Positions 1-12,639 of a DNA stretch of 64,000 nucleotides are shown here, in pieces; positions within the stretch are counted from its first letter, which is position 1, and each line of letters begins with the position of its first letter. The stretch comes from Thamnaconus septentrionalis. Taxonomy: Eukaryota; Chordata; Actinopteri; Tetraodontiformes; Monacanthidae. The notes below the pieces were generated by a model. It was not told the DNA's origin, made no database searches, and saw only the letters and a program-made list of their open reading frames with translations. The position numbers and the translations under genes were made by a program. The DNA lies in the NCBI GenBank assembly GCA_009823395.1, contig CM020510.1:3985273-4049272 (forward strand), written 5' to 3'.

Positions 1-385
1 CACTGGACCATGTCACCCAGCTCTGTCTCACACGCACGCACGTACACATAAAAAGATGATTTTTTTTTTTTTTTTTTTTTTCAGTGCATGATGAAACGGA
101 ATGGAACGCAGCTGTTATGGAAACAGCCGCGCAAATCAGCGCGTCGTCGCCGCCGCCGCCGTCGCTCGGTAATATAAATAAATCAAGAGCTCCAGAGAGG
201 AAGAGCCTGTCACCGGAGACGAGACCTGACAGACGGACGACAGGAATCGTTACCTGCCGACTTTGATTCCGGGATGAAAGAATACCCCCCCCCACCCTCA
301 TCTGCCTGCTTCTGCACGGATAAAACACCTGCCTGTTATCAGACAGCAGATGGCGGCGAGGATGTCAACTGTTCAAAAAGCACGA

Positions 386-390
<5 letters not shown>

Positions 391-433
<43 letters not shown>

Positions 434-438
434 GTGCG
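391..438. repeat. (TG)n microsatellite followed by GA tail
   Basis: An uninterrupted TG array of 38 bases is followed by a short interrupted TG/GA tail. Alternating purine-pyrimidine DNA of this kind can adopt Z-form. Confidence 0.95.
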
Positions 439-1106
439 AGAGAGAGAGATAAAACAACCAGTTAGCAGTCACGCTAATCAAAGCGTTGTTGCTTCAGGAC
501 TGATTCAAGGCCCCTCCGACCTTGTGAAGCTGCAGGATGAAACCATTTCAAAAGGAAACTCCTGCGCGGCCGTCTGTGCAGCTTCCCCACCGAATCACTT
601 TCATCCAGTCGGACGATGACCGGAACAATCGGCGCGCTCTGAGGCGAGAGAGGCGGAGCTACAGCCGAGACAGGAAGTTAGTAGGAAGGTGACTGCTGAC
701 AAACGCACTCGAAGTCATCTGATTGGCCGCTGCAAAGTCTCTCACTTGTACCTCGAGAGCGCCACCTTTGGTGGCTGAAGGATAATCATATTGATTATCT
801 GGGCCAGAGACAACGGTTTACTTTAAACAATATGTGGCGTCTGTGGACAACATAAAGCTCAGCTCCAGAGCCATCTCGTCACAGTGCTGTTATTATGTCC
901 ACACTGTCTTCAAAGTGTTTCATTCTCATAGCGTTTCAAAGTTTTAAATGTTTTATTGTTTGATGTTTTTACTTTTCATTTCTTCTTTGTCAGTCATTTG
1001 TACTTGTTCCTCTTACACTCTGCAAAGCACTTTGAGCTGCATTTCTTGGAATGAAAAGTGCTATACTGTAGTTGTATTATATTTATATTCCTAGATTTCT
1101 TAGGCC

Positions 1107-1420
1107 AGTGGTCCCCAAGCCCCGGGCCGGACAGAAAGAATAATTTCCGTTATTATTCTGAAAGAATAATTAACTTCCGTCAAATTAATCCCGTTTCATT
1201 CATTATCTGACTCTGAACAAATTTTATTTTGAAAAATTACCGGATTCTCTCCGTTACGTCCATCCAACGCTCAACTCTTGACACACGTCAAGGCGCTTGT
1301 CTTGGTCACCTGATACGTTACCGCGAGATTAAACCCACAAGCTAGCAAGCTAGCGAGCAACATGAGTGTCAATCGCCATCTCCTGACCGCTGTCTTAGGC
1401 TACACGTATAGTCTTTTATA
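1107..1420. mobile_element. Probable hAT-family terminal fragment
   Basis: The segment opens with CAGTGGTCCCCAAGCCCCGG. This closely resembles the CAGNGGTCCCCAA-type terminal inverted repeat of Charlie/hAT elements common in fish genomes. Downstream text (TAGCAAGCTAGCGAGCAACATG around 1341-1362) also has the look of such repeats. The matching 3' terminus was not found, so the copy appears truncated and the end coordinate is approximate. The family assignment is from memory of terminal motifs, not from a search. Confidence 0.4.
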
Positions 1421-1989
1421 TGTGTAATCCAAAAGTGGACTTTCGAAGTCTCCGCTTCCTGGCCGCTTGCAGTGTTGACAGCTTGCCATTATGACATAGT
1501 TGGCAAACCCCCCCCCCCAGTTGGTTGCTTGTGTCAGTAGGTATTAATCATCAATCTAAATGATGTACTATAAATGACTATAAGGCGATTCATTTTCCCT
1601 CGGAGAGCAATGGTGGCCCATGTAACACACTCGATAGGAAATCAGCAAAGTGACCCAAAAGAAGAAGAGACGTTGCAGGGACCAATCAAAAGAGTTCAGG
1701 GCGTGGTTATCCCCATTTCCACCAGGGGGAAGGAATTTCATGTCCAGGAAGAGGAGCAGCTGGTGGTGCAGGAAGAAGAGGAGGAGGAGGAAGACAAAGA
1801 TGAGGAGGAGGAGGAAGGCCCTGGACTGGAAGGTGAGGTCAGTTGGGTGACAGCGAGCCAATAAAACAGACACAACTGCACCTGTTGGCCAATAAATCAG
1901 ACATCTTTCCTGATTCTTTCAGTATCTTTAGTGGTCTCTTAAAATTTATCACAAACACATGCAACCCACTGTGTGTGCACAATAAAAGC

Positions 1990-1991
<2 letters not shown>

Positions 1992-2035
<44 letters not shown>
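1992..2035. repeat. (AC)22 microsatellite
   Basis: Uninterrupted AC array. Further CA/TG arrays follow within 700 bp (2161-2193, 2465-2502, 2617-2672). Confidence 0.97.
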
Positions 2036-2036
<1 letters not shown>

Positions 2037-2157
2037 CAAGTCCTGCAGGAACACCAGCGATGTCCCAGGACACACACACGCTGAAACAGACGCACACTTG
2101 TTTTTCCCGACTCACACACACCACTCCTCACTGTCACGCACAGGATTTCACAGACAA

Positions 2158-2160
<3 letters not shown>

Positions 2161-2193
<33 letters not shown>
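2161..2193. repeat. (CA)n microsatellite
   Basis: Uninterrupted CA array of about 16 units. Confidence 0.96.
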
Positions 2194-2196
<3 letters not shown>

Positions 2197-2462
2197 GCGT
2201 GTGACAAGCGCCGGGCTGACAACATGTCCCAGGCCACCTGTGAGCGCAAACAAAGGGCGACCGAAAACACAAAGGCAACTGTTATGGCACGTTCAAAACG
2301 CACGTACACGCACAGGCGCACACGCACCAATCAGGCGGCACGCCCCCCTCAGGCAGACGTGTGTTATTGACATCATTCACTCCGTGCAAGGTCTTTCCAT
2401 CCCTCGCTGCCACGCTCTTCCTCTCAGCAGCACATTCGCGATGAATCGGCACAATGGGAGAC

Positions 2463-2464
<2 letters not shown>

Positions 2465-2502
<38 letters not shown>
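2465..2502. repeat. (TG)n microsatellite
   Basis: TG array with one CG interruption near its start. Confidence 0.95.
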
Positions 2503-2503
<1 letters not shown>

Positions 2504-2613
2504 ATCTCTGACTGACTCATCCCCTCCCTCCACCTCACCAGCTCGCTGGCACACATGGAAAGCTTTTAGTGTGACTTCCCACATGTCCTGGTCCATCTGC
2601 GAGACAATGCACA

Positions 2614-2616
<3 letters not shown>

Positions 2617-2672
<56 letters not shown>
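2617..2672. repeat. (CA)28 microsatellite
   Basis: Uninterrupted CA array of about 56 bases. Confidence 0.97.
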
Positions 2673-2674
<2 letters not shown>

Positions 2675-2837
2675 GTGATAATGATTTAGTCCTGCGAGTG
2701 TTTCTCTGGCAGAAACACACAGGTTCCGTTCAGGCCGGATCCTGGCAGGAGGAGGGATGGTCCCAAAGAAAAACAACCGGCCCCATTAACAGCTGATTTA
2801 TAACTTTGTGTCGTAACTGAAGTGGTTTGTTTGTTTT

Positions 2838-2839
<2 letters not shown>

Positions 2840-2899
<60 letters not shown>
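2840..2899. repeat. (GCT)20 triplet repeat
   Basis: Twenty uninterrupted GCT/CTG units, intergenic upstream of ssr3. Reads as poly-Leu, poly-Ala or poly-Cys in the three plus frames, but no gene context supports coding use. Confidence 0.97.
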
Positions 2900-2901
<2 letters not shown>

Positions 2902-3020
2902 CGTCTGTTACTGTTACTATCTTACGGCAGGAGAGGAGGAGGAGGATGAAGAGGAGGCCTTGTGTTCTGAGCTCTGCAGCTGACTTCTGGCTGCCTTCCT
3001 GTGTTGGAGTGCGTATGGCC

Positions 3021-3026
<6 letters not shown>

Positions 3027-3088
<62 letters not shown>
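3027..3088. repeat. (GT)31 microsatellite
   Basis: Uninterrupted GT array of 62 bases. Confidence 0.97.
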
Positions 3089-3089
<1 letters not shown>

Positions 3090-3219
3090 CATGCACGTGT
3101 GTGTCTTTACACAGGACTTTGCCGAGTGCGTGCGTCTCCAGCCAGCCTATTGTTTCCACCGTGACTTTGCCGTCACTCAGGTTTTGTAATCGTGTCACCT
3201 CAGTTTTATCGCAAGGTCG

Positions 3220-3221
<2 letters not shown>

Positions 3222-3279
<58 letters not shown>
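3222..3279. repeat. (TG)29 microsatellite
   Basis: Uninterrupted TG array of 58 bases, followed by a mixed GC/CGTG tail. Confidence 0.97.
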
Positions 3280-3283
<4 letters not shown>

Positions 3284-4050
3284 CACGTGCGCGGTAAATC
3301 ATTTCCACAGCTCTCTGACTCGGTTCATGGCGCCACTTCCTGGAACGCAGCCGCCCGCTATTGTTTTCACTTCACACCTGTGCCTCGCCGTGTTTACACG
3401 AAAAGTGTCTTCTGCAAACACCCCCCCGCGCCCCCACCCACCCCGAACCCCCCTCTCCACCACCGCCACCAACCGTCTGCTGACCCCCGTCCACCTGTCA
3501 CTGCCAAGTGTCAAGTTCAGTTCACGTGTGTTTTGTCACGCAGCACTGACTCGGACAAACGCACCAGCTGACTTTGCTTTTCCCTTTCTTGGCAATTTTA
3601 ACGCAACATCTTGGAAGTTTTGACGAAGCAACAATTGTGACTCACGAGCAAGTTGGATGTCTGAGCCGTAAGATTGCCGGAACTGTCGTAAAATCTACAA
3701 TAAAGTCGGTGGATGACAGTTCTGAGGCAGTTCAAAGTGTTTGTCTCTGTCTGGCAGCGGCCACCAGGGGGCGTCTGGAAGGGCGTGTCGAGTGTCAAAC
3801 ACAAACACGGCGGCCTCAGAGGGCGGGAGCCAGCGTTACAAAGGCAACGTTAGCAGAATGAACTCGGCAGAATTTGGGACCTTGAGGATGTTTTCTAGCA
3901 AAAACTCCCAGGAGAATTGTTCCATCCAGACGTCTGGTGATGCATCTTATCTCCAGACGCTTCTCACAGCAGCTCCCTTCACTCTCTGGGGAGTGCCTTC
4001 CAGTTGGGTCGGCATCGTTTCCTGGGAGTTCTACGTCCGGACGGAGACGT

Positions 4051-4057
4051 TCATCAT

Positions 4058-4099
<42 letters not shown>
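4051..4099. repeat. Compound (TCA)n(GCA)n triplet repeat
   Basis: About six TCA units run directly into about ten GCA units, a compound triplet array in intergenic DNA. Confidence 0.95.
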
Positions 4100-4101
<2 letters not shown>

Positions 4102-5676
4102 TTGTTGGGAAATGTTGCTAAAGGGGGTTTTTGCTCTTCCAGTCCCGCCCCTCCCCTCTGCTCTTCCTCTCTGCACCTGTCCAGGCACAAAATAGCAACG
4201 TCAAGTGGAGGTTGTAATCCAGAGGCCAAGATAGCAGCTCCTTTGTACTCCGTCAATCAGCGGCTGCCAGTCTGCTGGAGGATACCGTCCTCTTCTCCTC
4301 CTGCTCTTTGACAGAGCTTTATTTCCTTGTAAAAACAAGCACCTTGTATTTTCTAGTACACCAGAGGAAAAAATGTCATAAAAATGTAGTTGTAAAAATC
4401 TTCTTCCTCTTCTTCTTCTTCTTCTTTCCGCATTCCTCCTCCCTTCCTTATTTCCAGTCACAGTGCCGTTGTTGGTGTTACTCTTCTTCATTTTGCATAA
4501 ACTTGCAGTTCCCAGATCAGATCAGATCAGATTACGGTCCGTCCGTCAGCGAGTCTCCTGGAACTCCTGGACTTTCACCAAAGATGCACTGATTTTCACC
4601 AGCACGCATCCTGCTCACTCTAAAGCGGGGGAAAAAAGTTTTCCCGAAACATTTAAAATTTTACTCAATCCCAATCGTTGTCTTTAAAAAATTGCCAGAT
4701 CATTTTTTTGGGTGTGTTTCCAAAAGGTTTGGCTGCATCAAGCGGCACACAAACAAGTGGACAAAAATGATTGTGTTGTTTCATCATCAATAAGGCAAAA
4801 CAATAAAAGAAAAATTCTTGTTGTTCTTGTACTCTTGCTGCTCTGGATGTGTTGATGAAACACCCACTTCTGAGCGGGACAGAACAAATGTTGGTGACTG
4901 CAGTGCAATAAACTGCAATTGGAGACTAGATTATTAGCGCTATTATTACAGAAACTTCATCAAATCCACGAGGTGTCCGAAAACTTTTCTCCCCGCTATT
5001 GTGACTGAAGCATCAGACTCTTTGTGCACGAGAGACGGAAGACAGAAATGTGGTCTCGCAACAGATTCCACCTTCATGATGATCTTCCTGCGACGCCCCA
5101 TTAGGTTGACGCCAGCGCCATTTGGACGGCTGCTAAACATCCGTATTTAATAGCTCTGGGGAAGAAAAAAAAAAAGAGAGAAAAAAAAAACAAACACCTG
5201 CAAACGTCTGAATGAGCAGGCGTGCGGTGCACTCACACTTTTGGAGGGCAAAACTCACAGCTTTGCAGTAATTATCATAGCAGGGCAGGCATGCACACGT
5301 GTCCCACTGGGAATCTGTGCGAGTCGCCCATAAACACACACGCGCACGCACAGACACGCACGCACGCACTCACTCTTACTCCGCCTCACTGACACACACT
5401 CTCTCCAGGGAGTGGCGTGGTGTGTGTTCGCGCGCACAACCGGGCCCTTGTTCGTCACGGGGCGTCCCTGAGCGCCTCCTCTCCTGCGTGGTCCCGTGGG
5501 CCCCGCCCACGCCCTGCAATTGGTGTCACTCGGGCAACCAGGAGAGAGAAAGAATGTTCAGTATTCTCGTCGCGAGTGCGTAAGTGCAAAGGCCGGAGGT
5601 GCTGGTGGAGGTGCCGGTGGAGGTGCTGGAGGATGACGGAGACAATGAGACCTCAGTGTGCCGCTGGCGAAGGCTG

Positions 5677-5680
<4 letters not shown>

Positions 5681-5722
<42 letters not shown>
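5681..5722. repeat. (GT)21 microsatellite
   Basis: Uninterrupted GT array. Confidence 0.97.
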
Positions 5723-5723
<1 letters not shown>

Positions 5724-6052
5724 TGCATTCGTACTTTGAGCACCTTTGTTTACAGCCCTCCACAGCTTTTTTTCACATAAGAATTGGGACGTTAGAGGCA
5801 CACACACACACGCACGCACGCACTTTCGCATAAAACACAACGCCTTTGGCAGGAGGACACAAACACGCACACACATGCACACACACACATGCACACACAC
5901 TCACCCCCATTCTGCAGCCCCTTAAAACCCACCGCTGTGACCTTTCAGATGCAGATGGAACATCGTCTTCCGTCCGCTGCCAAAATGTCAACGTCTTCTG
6001 CTCTCGCTCTGCCTCACAGACAGGCAGAGCTGGCAGCGGCAGGTTAGCCTTT

Positions 6053-6164
<112 letters not shown>

Positions 6165-6253
6165 CAGCATTCTCATTATTAGCCCTTTTACAACAATTTT
6201 AAATTCCCGTGCGAGTCATTGATTGGGCAGCAAACAGAGCGTCGCTCTGGTCA

Positions 6254-6269
6254 CCCCCCCCCCCCCCCC
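6254..6269. repeat. Poly(C) run
   Basis: Sixteen consecutive C residues. The opposite strand is a poly(G) tract. Confidence 0.95.
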
Positions 6270-7361
6270 GCCGGCAAAGGCATTCAACATGTGATCGCTT
6301 GATTTGGTGGGGGTGGAGGAGGGAGTCGGGTGGGGTGAGGGTGGTTAGCTGGGCCCCGCAAGGGTCACCATAACTCTGCCTGGCCGAGCTGAGGCCGTGT
6401 CACCGCGGTCTGACTGGCTAGCCGGGAAATGTGCGCGCCCAGCCGGGTCCCGCTGACCTGATAAATAAAGTCTGCGTGACCGCAGTTACACCTCCACACC
6501 TCCAGAGTGAGTCACGCCGAGTCAAAGCTGCGCCGTCAACGTCAGTATCAGCAGGGAGCAACACGCGGCACTAACAGTAAATCTCTCGGTTTTAGGTTTT
6601 ATTTCTCCCCCCCTTCGCCAACCCAAGCCACCATCACTACAAAGTCTGTTCCTTCGATTTTCCACGGCCCTTAAAAAAAGAAGACGGCAGACACACAAAC
6701 AGACGCAAACACACACAGAGGAGCGACTCAGAAAAAGGCCAGCAAAGACTTCCGTTTTCTTGTTTTCTTTTCTTTCTTTCTCTTCTAAAGACGCTGTTAC
6801 TTTGGACTGTTTGAGACGTTCCTGCGGTGCCTCTGCTTGACAGTGTTTTGGCATCGCTTGACGGTTTCGCAGGGCGCAACAAAAGAAATCTCTCAGGAAA
6901 AATGGGAGCCGCTGCCAGCAAAACTGCGAGGCATCAATCTGAACAGTCTACTTGACATTTACAAAGTCAGGTCTCTCAGCACAGCGGAGAACATTTTATC
7001 AGAGATCCCAGACAGCCTGTTCTTAACCACCCGACTGCAGCTTCTCAGCCTTCAGAAAATACCCGACCGAACGCTACGGGGAGCCAAAAGTGTTTTGACC
7101 CCTAGGCTAACCTGGTCAGCAGCTCTTAGGTCCTTCTTGTTTTTCAGTAGGTCCAGCTCATTCTATGTCCATTCTATTCAATACCACACCACTCAACCCC
7201 ATCCAACCTTCTCTACCCCATCCTATCCTATCTGATCTCTATTTCTAAACTAACCTGTCCCACCAAATCCTATGTTATCCTATCGTAGCACATCCTCTGC
7301 TCTCCCACAGCATTCAAGTCTGCATTACCCTGACTGCTCTATGCTACTTTCCGCTATCCTC

Positions 7362-7875
7362 CTCCATCCTATCCTATCTTCTCCTATCGCATCCTATAGT
7401 GCCCAATCCAATGTACCCTTCCTAGTCCTGCGCAACATACCCTATTCTGTCCAAACCAAAGCTACCCTTTCCTGTCCACACACACACACACACATACTAC
7501 CCCCTATCCTACCCCATCCTATCCTCTCAAATCGCATCTTGTTGTGCCCAATTCAATGTACCCTTCCCTACTCTGCACTACTCTTCATACCTTACGCCAA
7601 CATACCTCATTCCGTCCTACGCCAAACTACCCTTTCCTGTCCAAACACACACACATACACACACACATACACACACACAGACAGACACACTACCCCATCC
7701 TACCCCATCCTATCCTCTCTTATCGCATCCTATAATGCCATATCCAATGTACTCTTCCCTGTCCTGCACTACCCTTCCTACCATTTATCAACATACCCCA
7801 TTCCATCCTACCCCAAAGTAACCTTTCCTGTCTACACACACACACATGCACACACATACACACACCCAGAGGGTG
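7362..7875. repeat. Composite minisatellite with embedded (CA)n
   Basis: Three diverged tandem units of roughly 140-190 bp are visible, starting near 7362, 7505 and 7695. Each starts with TATCCTA/CCATCCTA-type pentamer text, continues with a conserved line (GCCCAATCCAATGTACCCTT in the first), reaches a CTTTCCTGTC motif and ends in a CA array. The pentamer-rich text extends left to about 7190. No coding meaning is apparent. Confidence 0.85.
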
Positions 7876-10126
7876 AAGGAACATTTTGTGGCAAACGTGT
7901 GCAGAAAGTGTAAACACATGGCCGCCAACCTTGAAGGAAAAAAAAGAGAAGAAATCCTACCTCCCCTCATCTCTCTGACAGTCCCCTGACCCTCGTGTAT
8001 GACCTCCAAACCCCCAACCCCACCCCTACCACACCTCAACCGTATCCAGTTTTTTAAAGGAAAGGAAGATAAATCACGGAACATGAAGGCGATGGAAGTG
8101 GAGACGCGCCAGCAGCCCTGTGAGCCACGTAAGCAGGCCGAGAGAGACGATACGGGTGAGCAGAGGGGTGTCAGGGGCTGAATGTGATTCTCGGGGTGAC
8201 AACGCCCTCCTGAACAAAAGATGTGTCACCAGACCTCCGAACTCCTGCGCGGCGCCCGCAGCGCAGTCACAAAGGTGCCTCGCTGATCAATGATATTCTT
8301 GTCACATCCGTATCGTTTCTCAGAGGAGGGAATAAAAGAGGGAGGCGTCCGTCACCTCCCCCACCCAACTCCACTCTGACAAGCTATCTTTGATGAGGTC
8401 TCGTAACCTGAGATAGCAAAGTGCAAACATCCTCTTGTGTGCATGCGTGCGTGTGACAATCTACAATGTAAATAGTCATGAAAATGAAAGAAAAACCATT
8501 TAATTAGAAGTATGTGTCCAAACTTTTGACTGGTAGTGTGGATCCAAGAAAAAAAAAAATTCAAGCTGTAGCAAAACTGCCTCAATTTCAACAACAGGGT
8601 AAAATTTGCACTGCAATCTGCAGCTGAACTACAGCAGTTACCTGAAACCTGCCCCTTGTAGCTGCAGAACGCTACAGTTACAGCTAAACTCTGCTCACCC
8701 AACACGGATAGTTGGAGCCTGGAACAACGAACCAAGCATCTAATTAGAGTTGCCAACCATCCCTTAAAATACAGAATTGAATGAAATGGTGTCCAATTTA
8801 AACAATAACTTTAAACATTCAACGTATTTATAATGTCTATTGGGAACAAAGCAGTTCAAACTATGTGAACCATAAACTTTTTGGAAACCCTATTTTTAAG
8901 TTATGATTTACCACGACTGGAGAGCCACTGGCCTGTGATGGTCATGGCCCCGAGCACTGCGGGTGACCTCCTTTATTTTTCTGAATGAAAGTTGAAAACA
9001 CTACCAGTCAATCAACTACCGAAGGCCGGACACAGGTCACTGCTGCCAAACGTCCCCTACACTTTGCAGCTAAACTAACAGTCACTGGGAGGCGGTGGCA
9101 CGGAAATGAAGTGGGAGACGTGCTGGTAACAGTTGAGGCTCCAACGTTTTTGGCCAGGTTTTATGAGCAGGATGACATTTAACTTGTGTTTTTTAATAGG
9201 AAGGAGAGTCCCAGGCAGTGCATTTTGTTGTTTAAAGTACTTGTGAAACTGGGCTGGTACTAATTTACTTTTAAAAGATGTTTTTGTAGCCGGGGATGGC
9301 TGTACGGTGGCATGAAAAAGGGCACATTTGTTGTTTATTGCGGATGCTACGTGGCACATTAGCTGAAATCTCCTGCATGTGACTCTTGCATAAAAAAAAG
9401 GGACTTAATGAGAACGTTTGATCTGTGTTATTTAAACTCCACGGCGGCCTCATTTATGACAGAAGCAGAGTTTGGAGAAAGACACGGGAGGCGACGCTGA
9501 GCGGGCCGTGATGCCAAACGACTCTGCAGCTGCAGTCGGAGACATTTTGGCTCGTTTACATTAACCGAGGTTGAGAAGTGCAAATTCAGAGGCCGCAGCG
9601 GTCGAGAAAATGAGGGCTCAAACAAAGTAAATCTCCGAGAATCTGACAGCTCTTCAAAAAAAAACCAATGTCAAAAAAAACATCTTTTTCTCCATCAAGC
9701 GCCTGAGTTTTACACTCAGTCATGCTTCACGTCTCGGTGAATGATGCGTCAGCTGGGAACCGACACTGTGGAAAATGACTTTGTCCTGTTTCCACTTTTC
9801 TCTGAGATATCTTTATAGAAGCGACGCGTCTGGGCCTGCTGCAGCTGCTGCTGGAATACATTTTTCTCTCCCCTGAGTTATTTTGTGTTTGTGTCTCTCT
9901 CTCTCTCTCTTTTTCTGTACCAAGTTGTTTGTGTCAGGTTGAACGAGTGCAGCAGCTGTGTGCGTGTGTGTGTGTGTGTGTGTTTGTATGTGCGCGCGCG
10001 CGCGCATTTGAGCATGTGGCTCTTACAAACCATCAACAATCTAAATTTGCAGGAATACAGACCGATACGTTTCATCTTTATTTGAGCGCAGCCCGTTTCA
10101 CTGGGTGGCATTTTTATGCATATATC

Positions 10127-10130
<4 letters not shown>

Positions 10131-10158
<28 letters not shown>
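10131..10158. repeat. (CA)14 microsatellite
   Basis: Uninterrupted CA array. Confidence 0.96.
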
Positions 10159-10417
10159 GCACAGCACAGCACTGCAGAGCTTTGCTTCAGGGCAGCAGAG
10201 AGAAAAGATAACTCACAAACTATTTGTCACTACAGGGAGGTGATTTGTCACAAACAGTCCTCGGGGTGCGATGGTGAGCTTTGCATGCAGAGCCCGTGTG
10301 GTCGTTTGTTTGTGCTGCTGGGGCTACATTGACATGAGTTACATGAGAGCAGCAGGAGAGAGGTTGCCAGCACCAACCTCGCCTGGCACGGCGTTGGCAG
10401 GCTTTTTGGCATTGCAT

Positions 10418-10464
10418 CCTCCTCCTCTTCCCTCCTCCTCCTCCTCCTCCTCCTCCTCCTCCTC
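10418..10464. repeat. (CCT)n triplet repeat
   Basis: Pyrimidine-only triplet array with one CTTCC interruption. Confidence 0.94.
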
Positions 10465-10764
10465 CCCTCCTTTTTTGACTCCTTCCTGGCCCCCCTGAAG
10501 TGCCCTGCTTAATCCCCAAACTCTAACCCCGTTTAAGGACGGGGACATCACGCGAACCTGCCTGACGACATTGCATTCTAACACTCACACGCGCCTGCCC
10601 GCCCGCCCGCTCGCTAACTGCACTTGGCGGCGACACGCCCATGCTGTTGCCTCCTGCAAAGAAGGATGGGGGCCCACACGGAGATGAGCTCAGCAGGGGG
10701 GAGTTGAAGTACTGCAGCCGTTTTTTCTCCGCCATGTTCTTCTTCTTTTTTATTTAAAGCCACT

Positions 10765-10811
10765 CATGTCTACCGCTGGAGTCTTTGAACGTCTCTCCAG
10801 CGGTAGACATG
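10765..10811. other. Perfect 17-bp inverted repeat (hairpin/cruciform)
   Basis: CATGTCTACCGCTGGAG at 10765-10781 is repeated exactly in reverse complement at 10795-10811, with a 13-base spacer. Nothing else in the window has arms this long and perfect outside simple repeats. It could be a recent foldback insertion, a cruciform-forming site or a short hairpin transcript. No function can be assigned. Confidence 0.85.
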
Positions 10812-11180
10812 TGACCGACTCGGAGGCCCGAGATAAAAATCGTGTTCTGCTGACGGCTCGTGCAGCTGTGCAGTCACACTCCCGTGGTCGCGTTTCACCC
10901 GATAAGGATGTGAGCAAGCAGGGAAGCAGGAACAGATACGGAGTTACGATGACGACAAGTCAGAAGCTGTTGGGTAAAGAAAAAGACTTTTGGGATGGCC
11001 TGTCCTGTTGAGGGAGCCGTTTGCCTTATCTTTTTCCTGTCAGCCCTCAAACGGGCCCGTGTCGTCAAAAGGCAGGGGGCATCGCCGAGGTTCCAAGTCT
11101 GACTTCCTGCACACCCGTCGGGATCGTTTTCATCCAGCCGGACCACAACTGAACCGGTCAAAACACTTAAAGTCTAAGCC

Positions 11181-11561
11181 AGGGGTCACCAACACAGTGC
11201 TCGCAGGCACCAGGAGTTGCCCGCATCAAATGCTAAACAGAGGTGCAACTTCCTGACCACAAATCATCAGGCAGAATCCTTGTTGCGTATGAGACCTGGG
11301 TTCTGTTTCACATAGCAAGTTCAACAAACTGCAACTCACTGACTACAGTATAGTACTGACAAACTCTGAGTCAACATCTTAAGTATTTTAATGTGTATTA
11401 TGTTCTGTTCAATGAAAAAATTAAAATAATGACGCCTTTTTAAAAACAGACTCCTATTAAGCCAACTCACGCTTCTCTGACCATCCTGCATGCAGCTTCC
11501 TGACTCATGTGCTTGCATCTCCAATGTTGTACAAAATACTGACTACAGTATAGTCCTGACT
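11181..11561. mobile_element. Probable hAT-type non-autonomous fragment
   Basis: CAGGGGTCACCAACACAGTG at 11181 followed by GCAGGCACCAGGAGTTGCCC matches, from memory, the start of a common fish hAT-Charlie non-autonomous family (CAGNGGTCACCAAC...GGGCACCAGGTTGCCC). A 15-base sequence TGACTACAGTATAGT occurs twice, near 11339 and 11540, about 200 bp apart. The right boundary is unclear. Confidence 0.4.
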
Positions 11562-12040
11562 ACTGGCTGTGCTACGCCAAACCTTGCCTGCTGACTGAAT
11601 GAATGAGGAAATCGTATGTGGCTGTTACCTCCTTTAATGAAACTGAAAACTCAAGAGTTTCCCTCTTTTCAGGGTCAACGGACTCCGTTTTCACTCAACC
11701 TGCTTCGTGAAACAGGCCTCTGCAGATCTACTAAGGCTGCCAGTCCCTCAAAAAAATCAATTACATCCATCAAGTGTGGTTATCTACTGACATCTAGTGG
11801 GCAATAAGTGAACCATGCAAGTGCTCCCGACGGAGACACGTATGGGTTCTTTAAAAAGCTCCAATATACACGCTCATGCTTCAATGTGCTGATATAAATG
11901 TGATAGGAAGGAAGGTAGTGAGGCAGTGGTTCGTGCAGGGGCCAGAGTTTTATCCGGGGACATCATTATTGTGGTTGTTATTATTAGGAACAGAGGGCCT
12001 TGGTGACAGGGTTGACCTGGTTGAGGACAATCAAAAGACT

Positions 12041-12060
12041 TTTTTTTTTTTTTTTTTTTA
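12041..12060. repeat. Poly(T) tract
   Basis: About 19 consecutive T residues. A flanking retrocopy body was not recognised. Confidence 0.9.
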
Positions 12061-12639
12061 AATCTCTTTTTACTTCTTCATTAACAATACGATAGACTGA
12101 AGGATGTACTTGAAAGTCTTCTTTTGCATCACTAAATAGAACAAACAAACTATACAACAACCACTAGAGTCCCAGGTGAATTAAAATAGAACAAAAGAAC
12201 AACATCAAGATGTGCAAAAGTTAGCGAGTAGTGCAGTCAATCGCCAACTCTACTTCCACTATGAAATGATGGTGTTTTCCGAATTCACAAACCATGACCA
12301 AGGCATTGATTAATTTGCTCCTTAATGCTGACAAACACCACACAGAAGTAGACTCAAACAGCGCCTAAATATGTGAAGTAAATCTCTCTCTATCTCGCCC
12401 TCAGTCTTTGCCTTTGGAACTCGAAACTGAACTTGTTTGCTCACAGCTAAGCTAGCAGGTGGCGCTAGCTTGTATCCGTTGACTAGCCCAACACTGCGGA
12501 AGTAACAAAACAAATAGATTTCAGCCAGTGCGATACGATAGACCAACATTGATAAACGCTCATTGTGTCATTATAAATGCCAACTTCTCAATAAAATACC
12601 CCCCGCCCCGGTAGAAGTTGTTTGGTGGATGCATTACCG

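Noticed and set aside
1574..1864. 96-codon frame with a Glu-rich tail
   Set aside because: The tail is a GAG/GAA repeat and the first half has no recognisable family; it lies beside a probable hAT fragment.
1843..2776. Several 100-180 codon frames of alternating Thr-His or Cys-Val
   Set aside because: Translations of (CA)n/(TG)n arrays. The same applies to similar frames throughout the window.
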